The position numbers were made by a program, and so were the translations under genes. Shown piece after piece: positions 1 to 6,990 of a DNA stretch of 35,992 bases (the stretch's first letter is position 1; each line of letters begins with the position of its first letter). This DNA comes from an uncultured Blautia sp. GTDB lineage: Bacteria; Bacillota; Clostridia; Lachnospirales; Lachnospiraceae. The notes below the pieces were generated by a model. It did not search any database. It saw nothing but the letters and a program-made list of their open reading frames with translations, and was not told where the DNA came from. The stretch covers positions 1-35,992 of the forward strand of contig CALCDJ010000041.1 in NCBI GenBank assembly GCA_937900135.1, given 5' to 3'.

Positions 1-81
1 CCATGCCTCGCAAACCCGCATAAATACTGAATGTGTGGAGTTTTGCTCATGGCTAAAAATATAAAAGAGGAGGTACTTATT

Positions 82-558
82 TTGAAAAATGAATACATTC
101 CATTTACCATCGGCAAGCAGAAACGCATTGCATTGATTGCGCATGATGGAAAAAAACAGGAACTGATTCAGTGGTGTGCAGAAAATAAGGAAATTCTTCA
201 GAGACATTTTCTTTGCGGGACAGGAACAACAGCCAGATTGATTGCAGAACATACCGGTCTTCCAGTGAAGGGTTATAACAGTGGTCCTCTTGGTGGTGAT
301 CAGCAGATTGGGGCGAAGATTGTGGAAGGCGGCATTGATCTTGTAGTATTCTTTTCGGATCCATTGGAAGCGCAGCCTCATGATCCAGACGTGAAGGCTC
401 TGCTCCGTATTGCTCAGGTTTATGATATTCCAATGGCAAACAATAAGGCATCTGCAGATTTTATTATTACTTCTTCTTACATGAATGAAGAGTATGTACA
501 TGAAGTATTAAATTTTAATCGGAATATAGAACAACGTGTAAATACCATGAAATTTTAA
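82..558 (+). CDS. mgsA: Methylglyoxal synthase
   Basis: Converts dihydroxyacetone phosphate to methylglyoxal and phosphate in the cytoplasm, a glycolytic bypass used when phosphorylated sugars build up. The protein aligns by eye with E. coli MgsA throughout: an AHD motif near the N-terminus (His21), GTGTTA, GPLGGDQQIG with the catalytic-type Asp73, then FFSDP (Asp93) and PHDPDVKALLR (His100, Asp103). The start is taken as TTG at 82 because GAGGAGG at 67-73 lies 8 nt upstream. Earlier in-frame ATG codons at 31 and 49 lack such a site and would add residues the family does not need. The resulting 158 aa is the usual length. It is followed by a G-rich hairpin and then a decayed gene, so it is probably transcribed alone. 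Confidence 0.95.
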   Translation: MKNEYIPFTIGKQKRIALIAHDGKKQELIQWCAENKEILQRHFLCGTGTTARLIAEHTGLPVKGYNSGPLGGDQQIGAKIVEGGIDLVVFFSDPLEAQPHDPDVKALLRIAQVYDIPMANNKASADFIITSSYMNEEYVHEVLNFNRNIEQRVNTMKF

Positions 559-565
559 ACAATAA

Positions 566-585
566 GAGGGGGTATATGCCCCCTC
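566..585 (+). terminator. GC-rich hairpin after mgsA
   Basis: A perfect 7-bp stem GAGGGGG/CCCCCTC closes a 6-nt loop just after the mgsA stop. No strong T-run follows, so it may act as a weak terminator or a 3' stabiliser. A similar, longer hairpin follows the next gene remnant. Confidence 0.5.
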
Positions 586-720
586 GAAATATCTTGTTAT
601 TGCAGGAAACCTGAGTTAAAATGTTCTTACAGGCACCTGCTGTCAGGAGCAGGTCCTATGTAAAAGTCCAGTTCTTAATCTTATTCCCTGTTCAGGGAAA
701 TTTTCCATGTAAAAAAATAA
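586..720. other. Non-coding spacer with two small hairpins
   Basis: No supportable gene. It holds two inverted repeats: ACCTGCT/AGCAGGT around 636-655, and the tight hairpin TTCCCTG-TT-CAGGGAA at 684-699. It directly precedes the 5'-truncated Rpn-family remnant and may be scar sequence from its decay. Confidence 0.4.
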
Positions 721-1203
721 AAAAGCCAGGATCAGAACGCGGATACTCTGATCCGAGAACTGCAGGAACTCGCAAAGGAAGGGAAAAGCCTGACAAAGTC
801 CCAGCTGCTCCAACTGACGTTGTGTCCGTTGATGGGTGGGGAGATGCCGCAGAAAGAGCGGATCAAAGAGGCACATGTCCTGACTAGAAAAAGCACAGAA
901 GTTACCAAAGAAGAATTAAATAAGATTGAAACCGTGATTTATACCATGGCAGATAAGTTTTTGGAACAGACAGAACTGGAAGAAGTAAAGGCGATGAAGA
1001 TGACAAGATTAGGACAAATGCTGATAGAAGACGGAATGCAGAAGGGCAGAGAATCCGGTATTCGAGAAGGCGAACAAAAAGAGCGAAGTAAACTATTAAA
1101 ATTGATCAAAAAGATGATGGAAACAGGAGATAGGGAACGGATTTCAGAGCTGGAGTAGAATGAGAAACTGGTAGAAGAAATGTATAAGAAATATCAGCTG
1201 TAG
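721..1203 (+). pseudogene. Rpn-family nuclease/putative transposase, C-terminal remnant
   Basis: The reading frame from 721 encodes a charged protein tail (SQLLQLTLCPLMGGEMPQ near 796-849, then KERIKEAHVLTRKS, MADKFLEQ and MTRLGQMLIEDGMQKGRE). It resembles the C-terminal part of Rpn recombination-promoting nucleases common in Clostridia. Two lesions show it is broken. A TAA at 718-720 closes the frame upstream and the PD-(D/E)XK catalytic N-terminal half is absent. A TAG at 1156-1158 interrupts the frame, after which the same frame continues with a family-like end (NEKLVEEMYKKYQL) to a second TAG at 1201-1203. An ATG at 820 could start a 112-aa product, but no good ribosome binding site precedes it. 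Family assignment is from recognition of the tail only. Confidence 0.7.
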
Positions 1204-1206
1204 AGG

Positions 1207-1236
1207 TACGAGGGGGTGAGGTTTCGCCCCCTCGTA
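1207..1236 (+). terminator. Hairpin terminator candidate after Rpn remnant
   Basis: A perfect 10-bp stem (TACGAGGGGG/CCCCCTCGTA) closes a 10-nt loop, followed by TATATTGTTC. It lies directly after the last remnant stop and before the iorA promoter, so it probably insulates the operon. The T-tract is weak. Confidence 0.6.
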
Positions 1237-1274
1237 TATTGTTCAGATAAAAAGAAAAGGATTTTTTACACTTT

Positions 1275-1318
1275 AACGCATAAATGCGTTGACATGTTGT
1301 GGTGTTAAGAGGTACAAT
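1275..1318 (+). promoter_or_regulatory. iorA operon promoter with palindromic operator
   Basis: A -35 box TTGACA (1289-1294) and -10 box TACAAT (1313-1318) are separated by 18 bp. A perfect palindrome AACGCAT-AA-ATGCGTT (1275-1290) overlaps the first two bases of the -35 box, where a bound protein would block RNA polymerase. The regulator is not identifiable from this window. A consensus ribosome binding site (AAGGAGG) follows just before the iorA ATG. Confidence 0.7.
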
Positions 1319-1350
1319 GAGATACTAGCAGGATTACAAGGAGGTAACCT

Positions 1351-3126
1351 ATGAAGAAGTTAATGACCGGCGATGAAGCTATCGCCAGAGGAGCATATGA
1401 AGCAGGTGTTCGCTATGCATCTGCATACCCAGGAACCCCAAGTACAGAAATTCTGGAAAATCTGTCTACATATAAAGAAATTTATGCAGAATGGGCGCCT
1501 AATGAAAAAGTGGCTATGGAATCTGCAATTGGAGCTTCTGTGGCAGGACTGCGCAGTATGGTATCCATGAAGCATGTAGGTATGAATGTAGCAGCGGACC
1601 CTATGTTTACCTGGGCTTATATGGGAGTAAATGGAGGAAATGTTATCATTACTGCGGATGAACCAGGAATGTATTCTTCCCAGAACGAACAGGATAACCG
1701 TAATTATGCCAAGGCAGCTAAGATTGCCATGATGGAGCCTTCAGATAGTCAGGAATGTATCGATATGGTGAAAGCGGCATATAAACTGGGGGAAGAATTT
1801 GATACACCCTTTATCATTCGTATGACCACTCGTGTCTGTCATTCAAAATCCATTGTAGAACTTCAGGAACGGGAAGATGTGGAACCGAAGGCATGGGAGA
1901 AAAATCCTGGAAAATATGTCTGTCTGCCGGCAATCGCCAGAAATCTTCGCGTGAAGCTGGAAGATCGTATGAAGAAACTGGCAGAATACAGTGAAACTAC
2001 ACCATTTAACAGAGTAGAAATGGGCAATACCAAAATTGGTGTGATTGCTTCTGGTATTTGCTATTACTATGCAAAGGAAGTGTTTGGAGAAGAGGCTTCC
2101 TATCTGAAACTTGGTTTTACCAATCCCCTTCCGGCAAAACTGATTCAAGATTTCTGTTCCAAAGTGGATCAGGTTTATGTTTTGGAGGAGAATGATCCAT
2201 ATATTGAAGAGTTCGTAAGACAGCAGGGCTGTAACTGTATTGGAAAAGATCTTTTCCCGGCTTATGGCGAGATGACTCCAGATGTAGTTCGTGCCTGTGT
2301 GACTGGTAAGAAGAATGAGGTCATGGAGTTTGACAGAAGCAAGCTCATTGGACGCGCGCCTACCTTCTGTGCCGGCTGTCCTCACAGAGGTCTGTTTTAT
2401 CGCCTTGGAAAACGAAAAGATATTATGATCAGTGGAGATATTGGCTGCTATACATTGGCAGCAGGAAAGCCATACAGCGCAATGGATTCCACCGTATGTA
2501 TGGGAGCCAGCATCAGTCTGGGACATGGAGCGCAGAAAGCATTCCAGGCGCAGGGACTGGACCGCAGAGTGGTGACCGTATTAGGCGATTCCACCTTCTT
2601 CCATACAGGCATCAACTCCCTGATCAATACCGTTTATAACAAGAGCAATACCGTAAATATTATTTTGGATAACCGTATTACAGGCATGACTGGACATCAG
2701 AACAATCCAGGAACCGGATATACAGCGCAGGGAGAAGAAACGACTACCATTAAGATTGAAGATCTGGTTCGCGCTATTGGTGTGAAGCATGTGTATGTGA
2801 TCGATCCTAATAATCTGAAAGAAGTAGACGATACCTTAGATACATGTCTGGCTCTGGACGAACCATCTGTAATCATTACTCGTTGGCCATGTGTCCTGAA
2901 AAAATTCTCAAAAGAGGATAAAGGAGAATTCATCAATCTCTTTAACACAAAGAATCAGGTGGACCCGGAGAAATGTATCGGTTGTAAGCTTTGTTTAAAG
3001 GCAGGCTGTCCGGCGATGTCCTATGACAAAGAAACAAAAAAAGTAAGCATTAACCAGGCACAGTGTGTGGGCTGTGATGTTTGTACACAGGTTTGCCCGA
3101 AGAATGCCATTGTAAAGGAGGATTAA
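1351..3126 (+). CDS. iorA: Indolepyruvate ferredoxin oxidoreductase, alpha subunit
   Basis: Catalytic subunit of the thiamine-diphosphate enzyme that oxidatively decarboxylates aryl-pyruvates (indolepyruvate, phenylpyruvate, hydroxyphenylpyruvate) to aryl-acetyl-CoA, reducing ferredoxin. The 591-aa length is typical. Visible parts are an N-terminal pyrimidine-binding-type domain (AYPGTPSTEILE near residue 27), FCAGCPHRGLFYRLGKR in the middle, a thiamine-diphosphate/Mg motif beginning GDSTFFHTGIN at Gly412-Asp413 and ending near ILDN, and two C-terminal 4Fe-4S ligand sets: Cys542/545/548/553 (CxxCxxCx4CP) and Cys572/575/578/582. The ATG has a near-perfect Shine-Dalgarno sequence. iorB follows after 4 nt, and a transporter and an aminotransferase complete the pathway. 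Confidence 0.96.
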   Translation: MKKLMTGDEAIARGAYEAGVRYASAYPGTPSTEILENLSTYKEIYAEWAPNEKVAMESAIGASVAGLRSMVSMKHVGMNVAADPMFTWAYMGVNGGNVIITADEPGMYSSQNEQDNRNYAKAAKIAMMEPSDSQECIDMVKAAYKLGEEFDTPFIIRMTTRVCHSKSIVELQEREDVEPKAWEKNPGKYVCLPAIARNLRVKLEDRMKKLAEYSETTPFNRVEMGNTKIGVIASGICYYYAKEVFGEEASYLKLGFTNPLPAKLIQDFCSKVDQVYVLEENDPYIEEFVRQQGCNCIGKDLFPAYGEMTPDVVRACVTGKKNEVMEFDRSKLIGRAPTFCAGCPHRGLFYRLGKRKDIMISGDIGCYTLAAGKPYSAMDSTVCMGASISLGHGAQKAFQAQGLDRRVVTVLGDSTFFHTGINSLINTVYNKSNTVNIILDNRITGMTGHQNNPGTGYTAQGEETTTIKIEDLVRAIGVKHVYVIDPNNLKEVDDTLDTCLALDEPSVIITRWPCVLKKFSKEDKGEFINLFNTKNQVDPEKCIGCKLCLKAGCPAMSYDKETKKVSINQAQCVGCDVCTQVCPKNAIVKED

Positions 3127-3130
3127 TACC

Positions 3131-3703
3131 ATGACAAAAAGCATTTTATTAGTAGGTGTAGGCGGTCAGGGTACCATCCTTGCCAGCAAGATTCTGACAA
3201 ATGGGCTGATGGAAGCCGGATATGATGTAAAAATGAGTGAAATCCATGGAATGTCTCAGAGAGGCGGAAGTGTTTCTTCTCAGGTTCGATATGGAGAAAA
3301 AGTTATGTCTCCTGTGATCGAAAAAGGAAAGGCAGACATCGTAGTTTCCTTTGAAAAGATGGAAGCCCTTCGAGCTTTGGATTACCTGAAAAAAGACGGA
3401 ACACTGGTGGTCAATAATGAGGAAATTCCATCTATGTCAGTGATTACCGGGGATGAAGTTTATCCAGATGACGTTTTGGAGGAAATTCAGAAGCATGTAC
3501 AGGCGAAAGTGGTAGATGCTACACGCCTTGCCAGGGAACTTGGAAATGAAAAGGCAGCCAACATGATCCTTCTGGGAACAATCATTAAGGCAATGGGACT
3601 GGAAGAGATTCATTGGGATAAGATTTTAGAGGACAATATCAAACCTCAATTTGTGGAACTAAATAAAAAAGCATTAAAAGTAGGGATGGAAGCAGTTGCC
3701 TAA
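3131..3703 (+). CDS. iorB: Indolepyruvate ferredoxin oxidoreductase, beta subunit
   Basis: Gamma-type 2-oxoacid:ferredoxin oxidoreductase domain (190 aa) that pairs with IorA to complete the CoA-dependent aryl-pyruvate oxidase. The N-terminus shows the family signature GVGGQGTILASK (about residues 9-20), followed by EIHGMSQRGGSVSSQVRYG. The ribosome binding site AAGGAGG sits inside the last codons of iorA, and the genes are 4 nt apart, consistent with stoichiometric co-translation. The end of the gene overlaps a possible attenuator hairpin. Confidence 0.95.
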   Translation: MTKSILLVGVGGQGTILASKILTNGLMEAGYDVKMSEIHGMSQRGGSVSSQVRYGEKVMSPVIEKGKADIVVSFEKMEALRALDYLKKDGTLVVNNEEIPSMSVITGDEVYPDDVLEEIQKHVQAKVVDATRLARELGNEKAANMILLGTIIKAMGLEEIHWDKILEDNIKPQFVELNKKALKVGMEAVA

Positions 3704-3723
3704 TGGCAGCTGCCCCTGTTTTT
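3692..3723 (+). terminator. Possible attenuator between iorB and the transporter
   Basis: Stem GCAGTTGCC (3692-3700) / GGCAGCTGC (3705-3713), with one G-T pair and the loop TAAT, includes the iorB stop codon. A run of five T residues follows after 5 nt. The offset T-run suggests partial rather than full termination, which would lower the transporter and aminotransferase relative to iorAB. Confidence 0.4.
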
Positions 3724-3737
3724 GAAAGGAGTTTGTG

Positions 3738-5219
3738 TTGAAAGAAAGAGAAAAATTTGGATCTCGATTGGGCTTTATCCTGGTTTCTGCCGGGTGCGCC
3801 ATCGGTCTGGGGAATGTGTGGAAGTTTCCGTATATTACCGGAAAATATGGAGGAGCGGCATTTATTTTAATTTATCTTGCATTTTTGTTTATTATGGGAC
3901 TGCCAATCCTTGTATGTGAGTTTTCTGTGGGACGTGCCAGCCGACAGAGTACGGCTAAGGCCTTTCATGCACTGGAACCTAAAGGTGCGAATTTCCATAA
4001 ATTCAGTTATATGAGCATGATTGGTACTTACATGCTGATGATGTTCTATACGATGGTAGCCGGATGGATGATGTATTACTGTGTGGGAACTGCCATGGGA
4101 AAATTTCAGGGAGGAAGTCAGGAAGTTTCCGGATATTTTTCTTCCTTACAGCAGTCACCGGGAACGATGGGATTCTGGATGATTGTGGCAGTTGTTTTAT
4201 CATTTGGCATCTGTTCCCTTGGAGTACAGAAGGGTCTGGAGCGTATCACAAAAGGTATGATGCTTTGTCTTCTTGTTTTGATTGTGGTTCTGGCCATTAA
4301 TTCTGTTCGACTGGAAGGGGCAGCAGAGGGTGTGAAATTCTATCTGGTACCAGATCTGGATAAGATCAAAGAGGCCGGTCTTGGACAGGTTATTTTTGCA
4401 GCCATGTCTCAGGCATTCTTTACCTTAAGTATTGGTCAGGGTTCCATGGAAATGATGGGAAGCTATCTGGATAAGAACCGTTCTATCCCGGGAGAGGCTG
4501 TTCATATCACAATTCTGGATACTTTTGTAGCATTGATGGCTGGTATGACCATTATTCCTGCCTGCTTTGCCTTTGGGGTACAGCCAGATGCCGGTCCCGG
4601 TCTGATTTTTATTACACTTCCCAATGTATTTAATCAGATGGTGGGAGGTAGACTGTGGGGGACTCTGTTCTTCCTGTTTATGTCCTTTGCAGCTCTTTCT
4701 ACGGTAATTGCCGTATTTGAAAGTATTTTATCTTTTGCTATGGATCTTTGGGGCTGGAGTCGAAAAAAGGCAGTTATGGTTAATATCGTTCTGGTAGTGG
4801 TATTATCTTTGCCGGCAGTATTGGGATTCAATGTACTTTCCGGTATTCAGCCTATGGGCGCAGGAAGTACCATTATGGATCTGGAAGATTTTATTGTATC
4901 AAATAACGTACTGCCTCTTGGCTCACTGATTTTTGTGGTTTTCTGTACTTCAAAAAGAGGATGGGGCTTTACAAACTTCATCAAAGAAGCCAATACTGGT
5001 TCTGGTTTGAAATTTGCAGGCACAGCACTGGCACATTTGTATATGGAATATGGAATCCCGCTGATCATCGCATTTATTTATCTGAAAGGGTACTATGATA
5101 TGTTCAGCACAAAGGGACCGGTGGTATTTGGTATCTGGATGACCATTGGTGTGGCTATGCTGGCTTTAGTGGGATGGTTCTGCTTTGGCAGATCGAAAAA
5201 AAGGAGAGAAAAAATATGA
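3738..5219 (+). CDS. Neurotransmitter:sodium symporter (NSS/SNF) family amino acid transporter
   Basis: Integral membrane protein with a LeuT fold that would import an amino acid with Na+. The N-terminal signature is clear: GCAIGLGNVWKFPYITGKYGG (split here as GCAIGLGNVW then KFPYITGKYGG), the unwound first transmembrane region that binds substrate and sodium in this family. About 11-12 hydrophobic segments follow over 493 aa, for example IGTYMLMMFYTMVAGWMMYY and FWMIVAVVLSFGICSLGV. The start is TTG at 3738: AGGAG at 3727-3731 gives 6 nt spacing, against 3 nt for the adjacent GTG at 3735. It lies between iorAB and an aminotransferase and overlaps the latter by 4 nt (ATGA), so an aromatic amino acid is the likely cargo. 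That specificity is inference from context. Confidence 0.9.
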   Translation: MKEREKFGSRLGFILVSAGCAIGLGNVWKFPYITGKYGGAAFILIYLAFLFIMGLPILVCEFSVGRASRQSTAKAFHALEPKGANFHKFSYMSMIGTYMLMMFYTMVAGWMMYYCVGTAMGKFQGGSQEVSGYFSSLQQSPGTMGFWMIVAVVLSFGICSLGVQKGLERITKGMMLCLLVLIVVLAINSVRLEGAAEGVKFYLVPDLDKIKEAGLGQVIFAAMSQAFFTLSIGQGSMEMMGSYLDKNRSIPGEAVHITILDTFVALMAGMTIIPACFAFGVQPDAGPGLIFITLPNVFNQMVGGRLWGTLFFLFMSFAALSTVIAVFESILSFAMDLWGWSRKKAVMVNIVLVVVLSLPAVLGFNVLSGIQPMGAGSTIMDLEDFIVSNNVLPLGSLIFVVFCTSKRGWGFTNFIKEANTGSGLKFAGTALAHLYMEYGIPLIIAFIYLKGYYDMFSTKGPVVFGIWMTIGVAMLALVGWFCFGRSKKRREKI

Positions 5220-6409
5220 TCGCAGAAAAAATGAAACCATTTGTTCAGAATAATTCAGCTATTCGTATGATGTTTGAAGAGGGAAATCGTCTTCGCGCCA
5301 AATACGGTGCAGATAAGGTATTTGATTTCAGCCTTGGCAATCCCAGTGTTCCAGCGCCGGATTGTGTGCGTCAGGCAATCATTGACCTGGTAAACGAAGA
5401 AGAACCCACAGTGCTTCACGGGTATATGAGTAATGCTGGTTTTGAGGATGTACGCGCAACTATTGCAGAATCCTTAAACCGCCGTTTTGGAACTGCGTTT
5501 TCCGCAAAAAATCTGATCATGACAGTGGGAGCAGCCAGTGGACTGAATGTAATCCTGAAAACCCTTCTGAATCCAGGAGAAGAAGTGATTGTTTTTGCAC
5601 CGTATTTTCTGGAATATGGTGCATATGTGAAGAATTATGACGGCAAGCTTGTGGAAATCTCTCCGGATACCACCACTTTCCAGCCAAATCTGGAAGAACT
5701 GGAAGAGAAGATTACAGCAAATACAAAGGCCGTGATCGTGAATACGCCTCATAACCCCACTGGTGTGGTATATTCTGAGGAAACCATCAAGAAGCTTTCT
5801 GCGATCCTGGAAAAGAAACAGGAGGAATTCGGAAGCACCATTTACCTGATTTCCGATGAACCGTACAGAGAACTGGCTTATGATGGAGTAGAAGTTCCCT
5901 ATTTGACAAAATTCTACAAAAATACTGTGGTTGGGTATTCTTATAGTAAATCCCTTTCCCTTCCGGGAGAACGTATTGGTTATCTGGTAATCCCAGATGA
6001 ATTGGAAGACAGTGAGACAGTGATCGCGGCGGCTTCTATTGCCAATCGTATTTTAGGAAGTGTAAATGCGCCTTCCCTGATGCAGAAGGTAATTGACAGA
6101 TGTGTGGATGCAGAGGTGGATGTGGCAGCCTATGACAAAAACCGTATTGCCCTGTATGAAGGTTTGAAGGAATGCGGATTTGAGTGTATCAAACCCCAGG
6201 GAGCTTTTTATCTGTTTGTGAAGTCTCCGGTTGCCAACGAAAAGGAATTCTGTGAAGCGGGAAAGAAATACAATATCCTCATGGTACCAGGCAGTTCTTT
6301 TGCCTGCCCGGGATATGTGCGTCTGGCATACTGCGTTTCTTATGAAACCATTGTAAACTCCCTTCCAGAGTTTAAGAAACTGGCAGAAGAGTTTGGACTT
6401 CTGAAGTAG
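5216..6409 (+). CDS. Class I/II PLP-dependent aminotransferase, probably aromatic
   Basis: Fold-type I aminotransferase (397 aa) expected to convert an amino acid to its 2-oxo acid. It shows FDFSLGNPSVPAP near the N-terminus, VNTPHNPTGVVYS, the cofactor-contact segment ISDEPYRELAYDG, and YSYSKSLSLPGERIGY, which holds the PLP-binding lysine. The ATG at 5216 overlaps the stop of the transporter (ATGA), with AAGGAGAG at 5201-5208, implying translational coupling. An upstream in-frame ATG at 5174 lies inside the transporter gene and has no need to be used. With iorAB and the symporter it forms a complete import-transaminate-oxidise route. Substrate range is inferred from this setting. Confidence 0.93.
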   Translation: MIAEKMKPFVQNNSAIRMMFEEGNRLRAKYGADKVFDFSLGNPSVPAPDCVRQAIIDLVNEEEPTVLHGYMSNAGFEDVRATIAESLNRRFGTAFSAKNLIMTVGAASGLNVILKTLLNPGEEVIVFAPYFLEYGAYVKNYDGKLVEISPDTTTFQPNLEELEEKITANTKAVIVNTPHNPTGVVYSEETIKKLSAILEKKQEEFGSTIYLISDEPYRELAYDGVEVPYLTKFYKNTVVGYSYSKSLSLPGERIGYLVIPDELEDSETVIAAASIANRILGSVNAPSLMQKVIDRCVDAEVDVAAYDKNRIALYEGLKECGFECIKPQGAFYLFVKSPVANEKEFCEAGKKYNILMVPGSSFACPGYVRLAYCVSYETIVNSLPEFKKLAEEFGLLK

Positions 6410-6441
6410 AACGAAAATCTGGTTTTGGTAAAATAGAAAAA

Positions 6442-6491
6442 CCGTGGGGCCCGTAAGGCCACGGCCCCCCACACCCCCTTTGGGCCTTTTT
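6442..6491 (+). terminator. GC-rich terminator after the iorA operon
   Basis: The region holds CCGTGG/CCACGG (6442-6447 with 6459-6464). It also offers GGCCC (6463-6467) pairing with GGGCC (6482-6486), immediately followed by TTTTT (6487-6491). Alternative pairings exist, so the exact terminator stem is uncertain. Confidence 0.55.
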
Positions 6492-6493
6492 GT

Positions 6494-6607
6494 ATGATAA
6501 CAATAAAGTATAAAAAAACTCTGAAGAAGCTGATTGGTTCTTCCAAACCGACGAAGATCCATGTAAAAGCCAATACCAGTGCAAATCGAAAGAAATACCT
6601 GAAATAA
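6494..6607 (+). other. Small basic ORF or gene remnant (37 codons)
   Basis: ATG at 6494 to TAA at 6605-6607 encodes a very lysine-rich peptide beginning MITIKYKKTLKKLIGSSK and ending ANRKKYLK. The codon pattern looks protein-like, but the ATG directly follows the terminator T-run and has no Shine-Dalgarno sequence. It may be the tail of a lost gene. I do not recognise the family. Confidence 0.25.
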
Positions 6608-6614
6608 CAGTCAA

Positions 6615-6643
6615 TTGACTTTTTCCCATCTCTGTGTTAGTAT
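6615..6643 (+). promoter_or_regulatory. Promoter of the B12 riboswitch and importer operon
   Basis: TTGACT (6615-6620) and TAGTAT (6638-6643) are spaced by 17 bp, just upstream of the riboswitch aptamer, giving a transcript start near 6650. Confidence 0.65.
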
Positions 6644-6654
6644 TTGAAATACAT

Positions 6655-6830
6655 ATTCAGTGCTCAAGTGATTTTTGAGATAATAGGAAACCGGGTGAAA
6701 ATCCCGGGCGATCCGGTCACTGTAAGCGGGAAGGAAGCTTTTATATCCATTATCAGCAGGATTGCTGATGAGAAGGGGAAGACTTCTGGAGATCCGTAAG
6801 CCAGGAAGCCTGCTGGATATGAATGATAAG
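6655..6830 (+). ncRNA. Cobalamin riboswitch aptamer
   Basis: Contains the conserved cobalamin riboswitch core: GGAAACCGGGTGAAAATCCC then GGGCGATCCGGTCACTGTAA (about 6686-6725), and the B12-box-like GCCAGGAAGCCTGC at 6800-6813. A variable arm lies between them, with a GCAG-rich hairpin around 6754-6772. It precedes a B12-type ABC importer, and the expression platform shows a terminator hairpin that competes with the B12 box. The limits are approximate. Confidence 0.93.
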
Positions 6831-6924
6831 GTATCTTCCGCAGAAAGTAACTTATCTGACACAGCATATGGATTCTTCGTATTGTGAGCGGAGATGATGG
6901 AAGAATGTATCCGTTGTGTAAGAT

Positions 6925-6956
6925 GCCTGCTTTTTGAAAGCAGGCTTTCTTTTTTG
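6925..6956 (+). terminator. Riboswitch expression-platform terminator
   Basis: A perfect 9-bp hairpin GCCTGCTTT (6925-6933), loop TTG, AAAGCAGGC (6937-6945), then TTTCTTTTTTG. Its 3' arm (AGCAGGCTT, 6939-6947) is exactly complementary to AAGCCTGCT in the B12 box (6806-6814). Pairing there would form an antiterminator. Cobalamin binding should hold the B12 box and let the terminator form, shutting off the importer. Confidence 0.88.
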
Positions 6957-6990
6957 CGTTAGATAAATACGACAAAAAGGAGAAAAAAGC

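Noticed and set aside
621..887. 88-codon plus-strand frame upstream of the Rpn remnant
   Set aside because: Its translation has no family pattern, whereas the overlapping frame from 721 encodes the Rpn-like tail.
1843..2526. 227-codon minus-strand frame inside iorA
   Set aside because: It lies wholly antisense to a well-recognised oxidoreductase and has no ribosome site or family-like motif.
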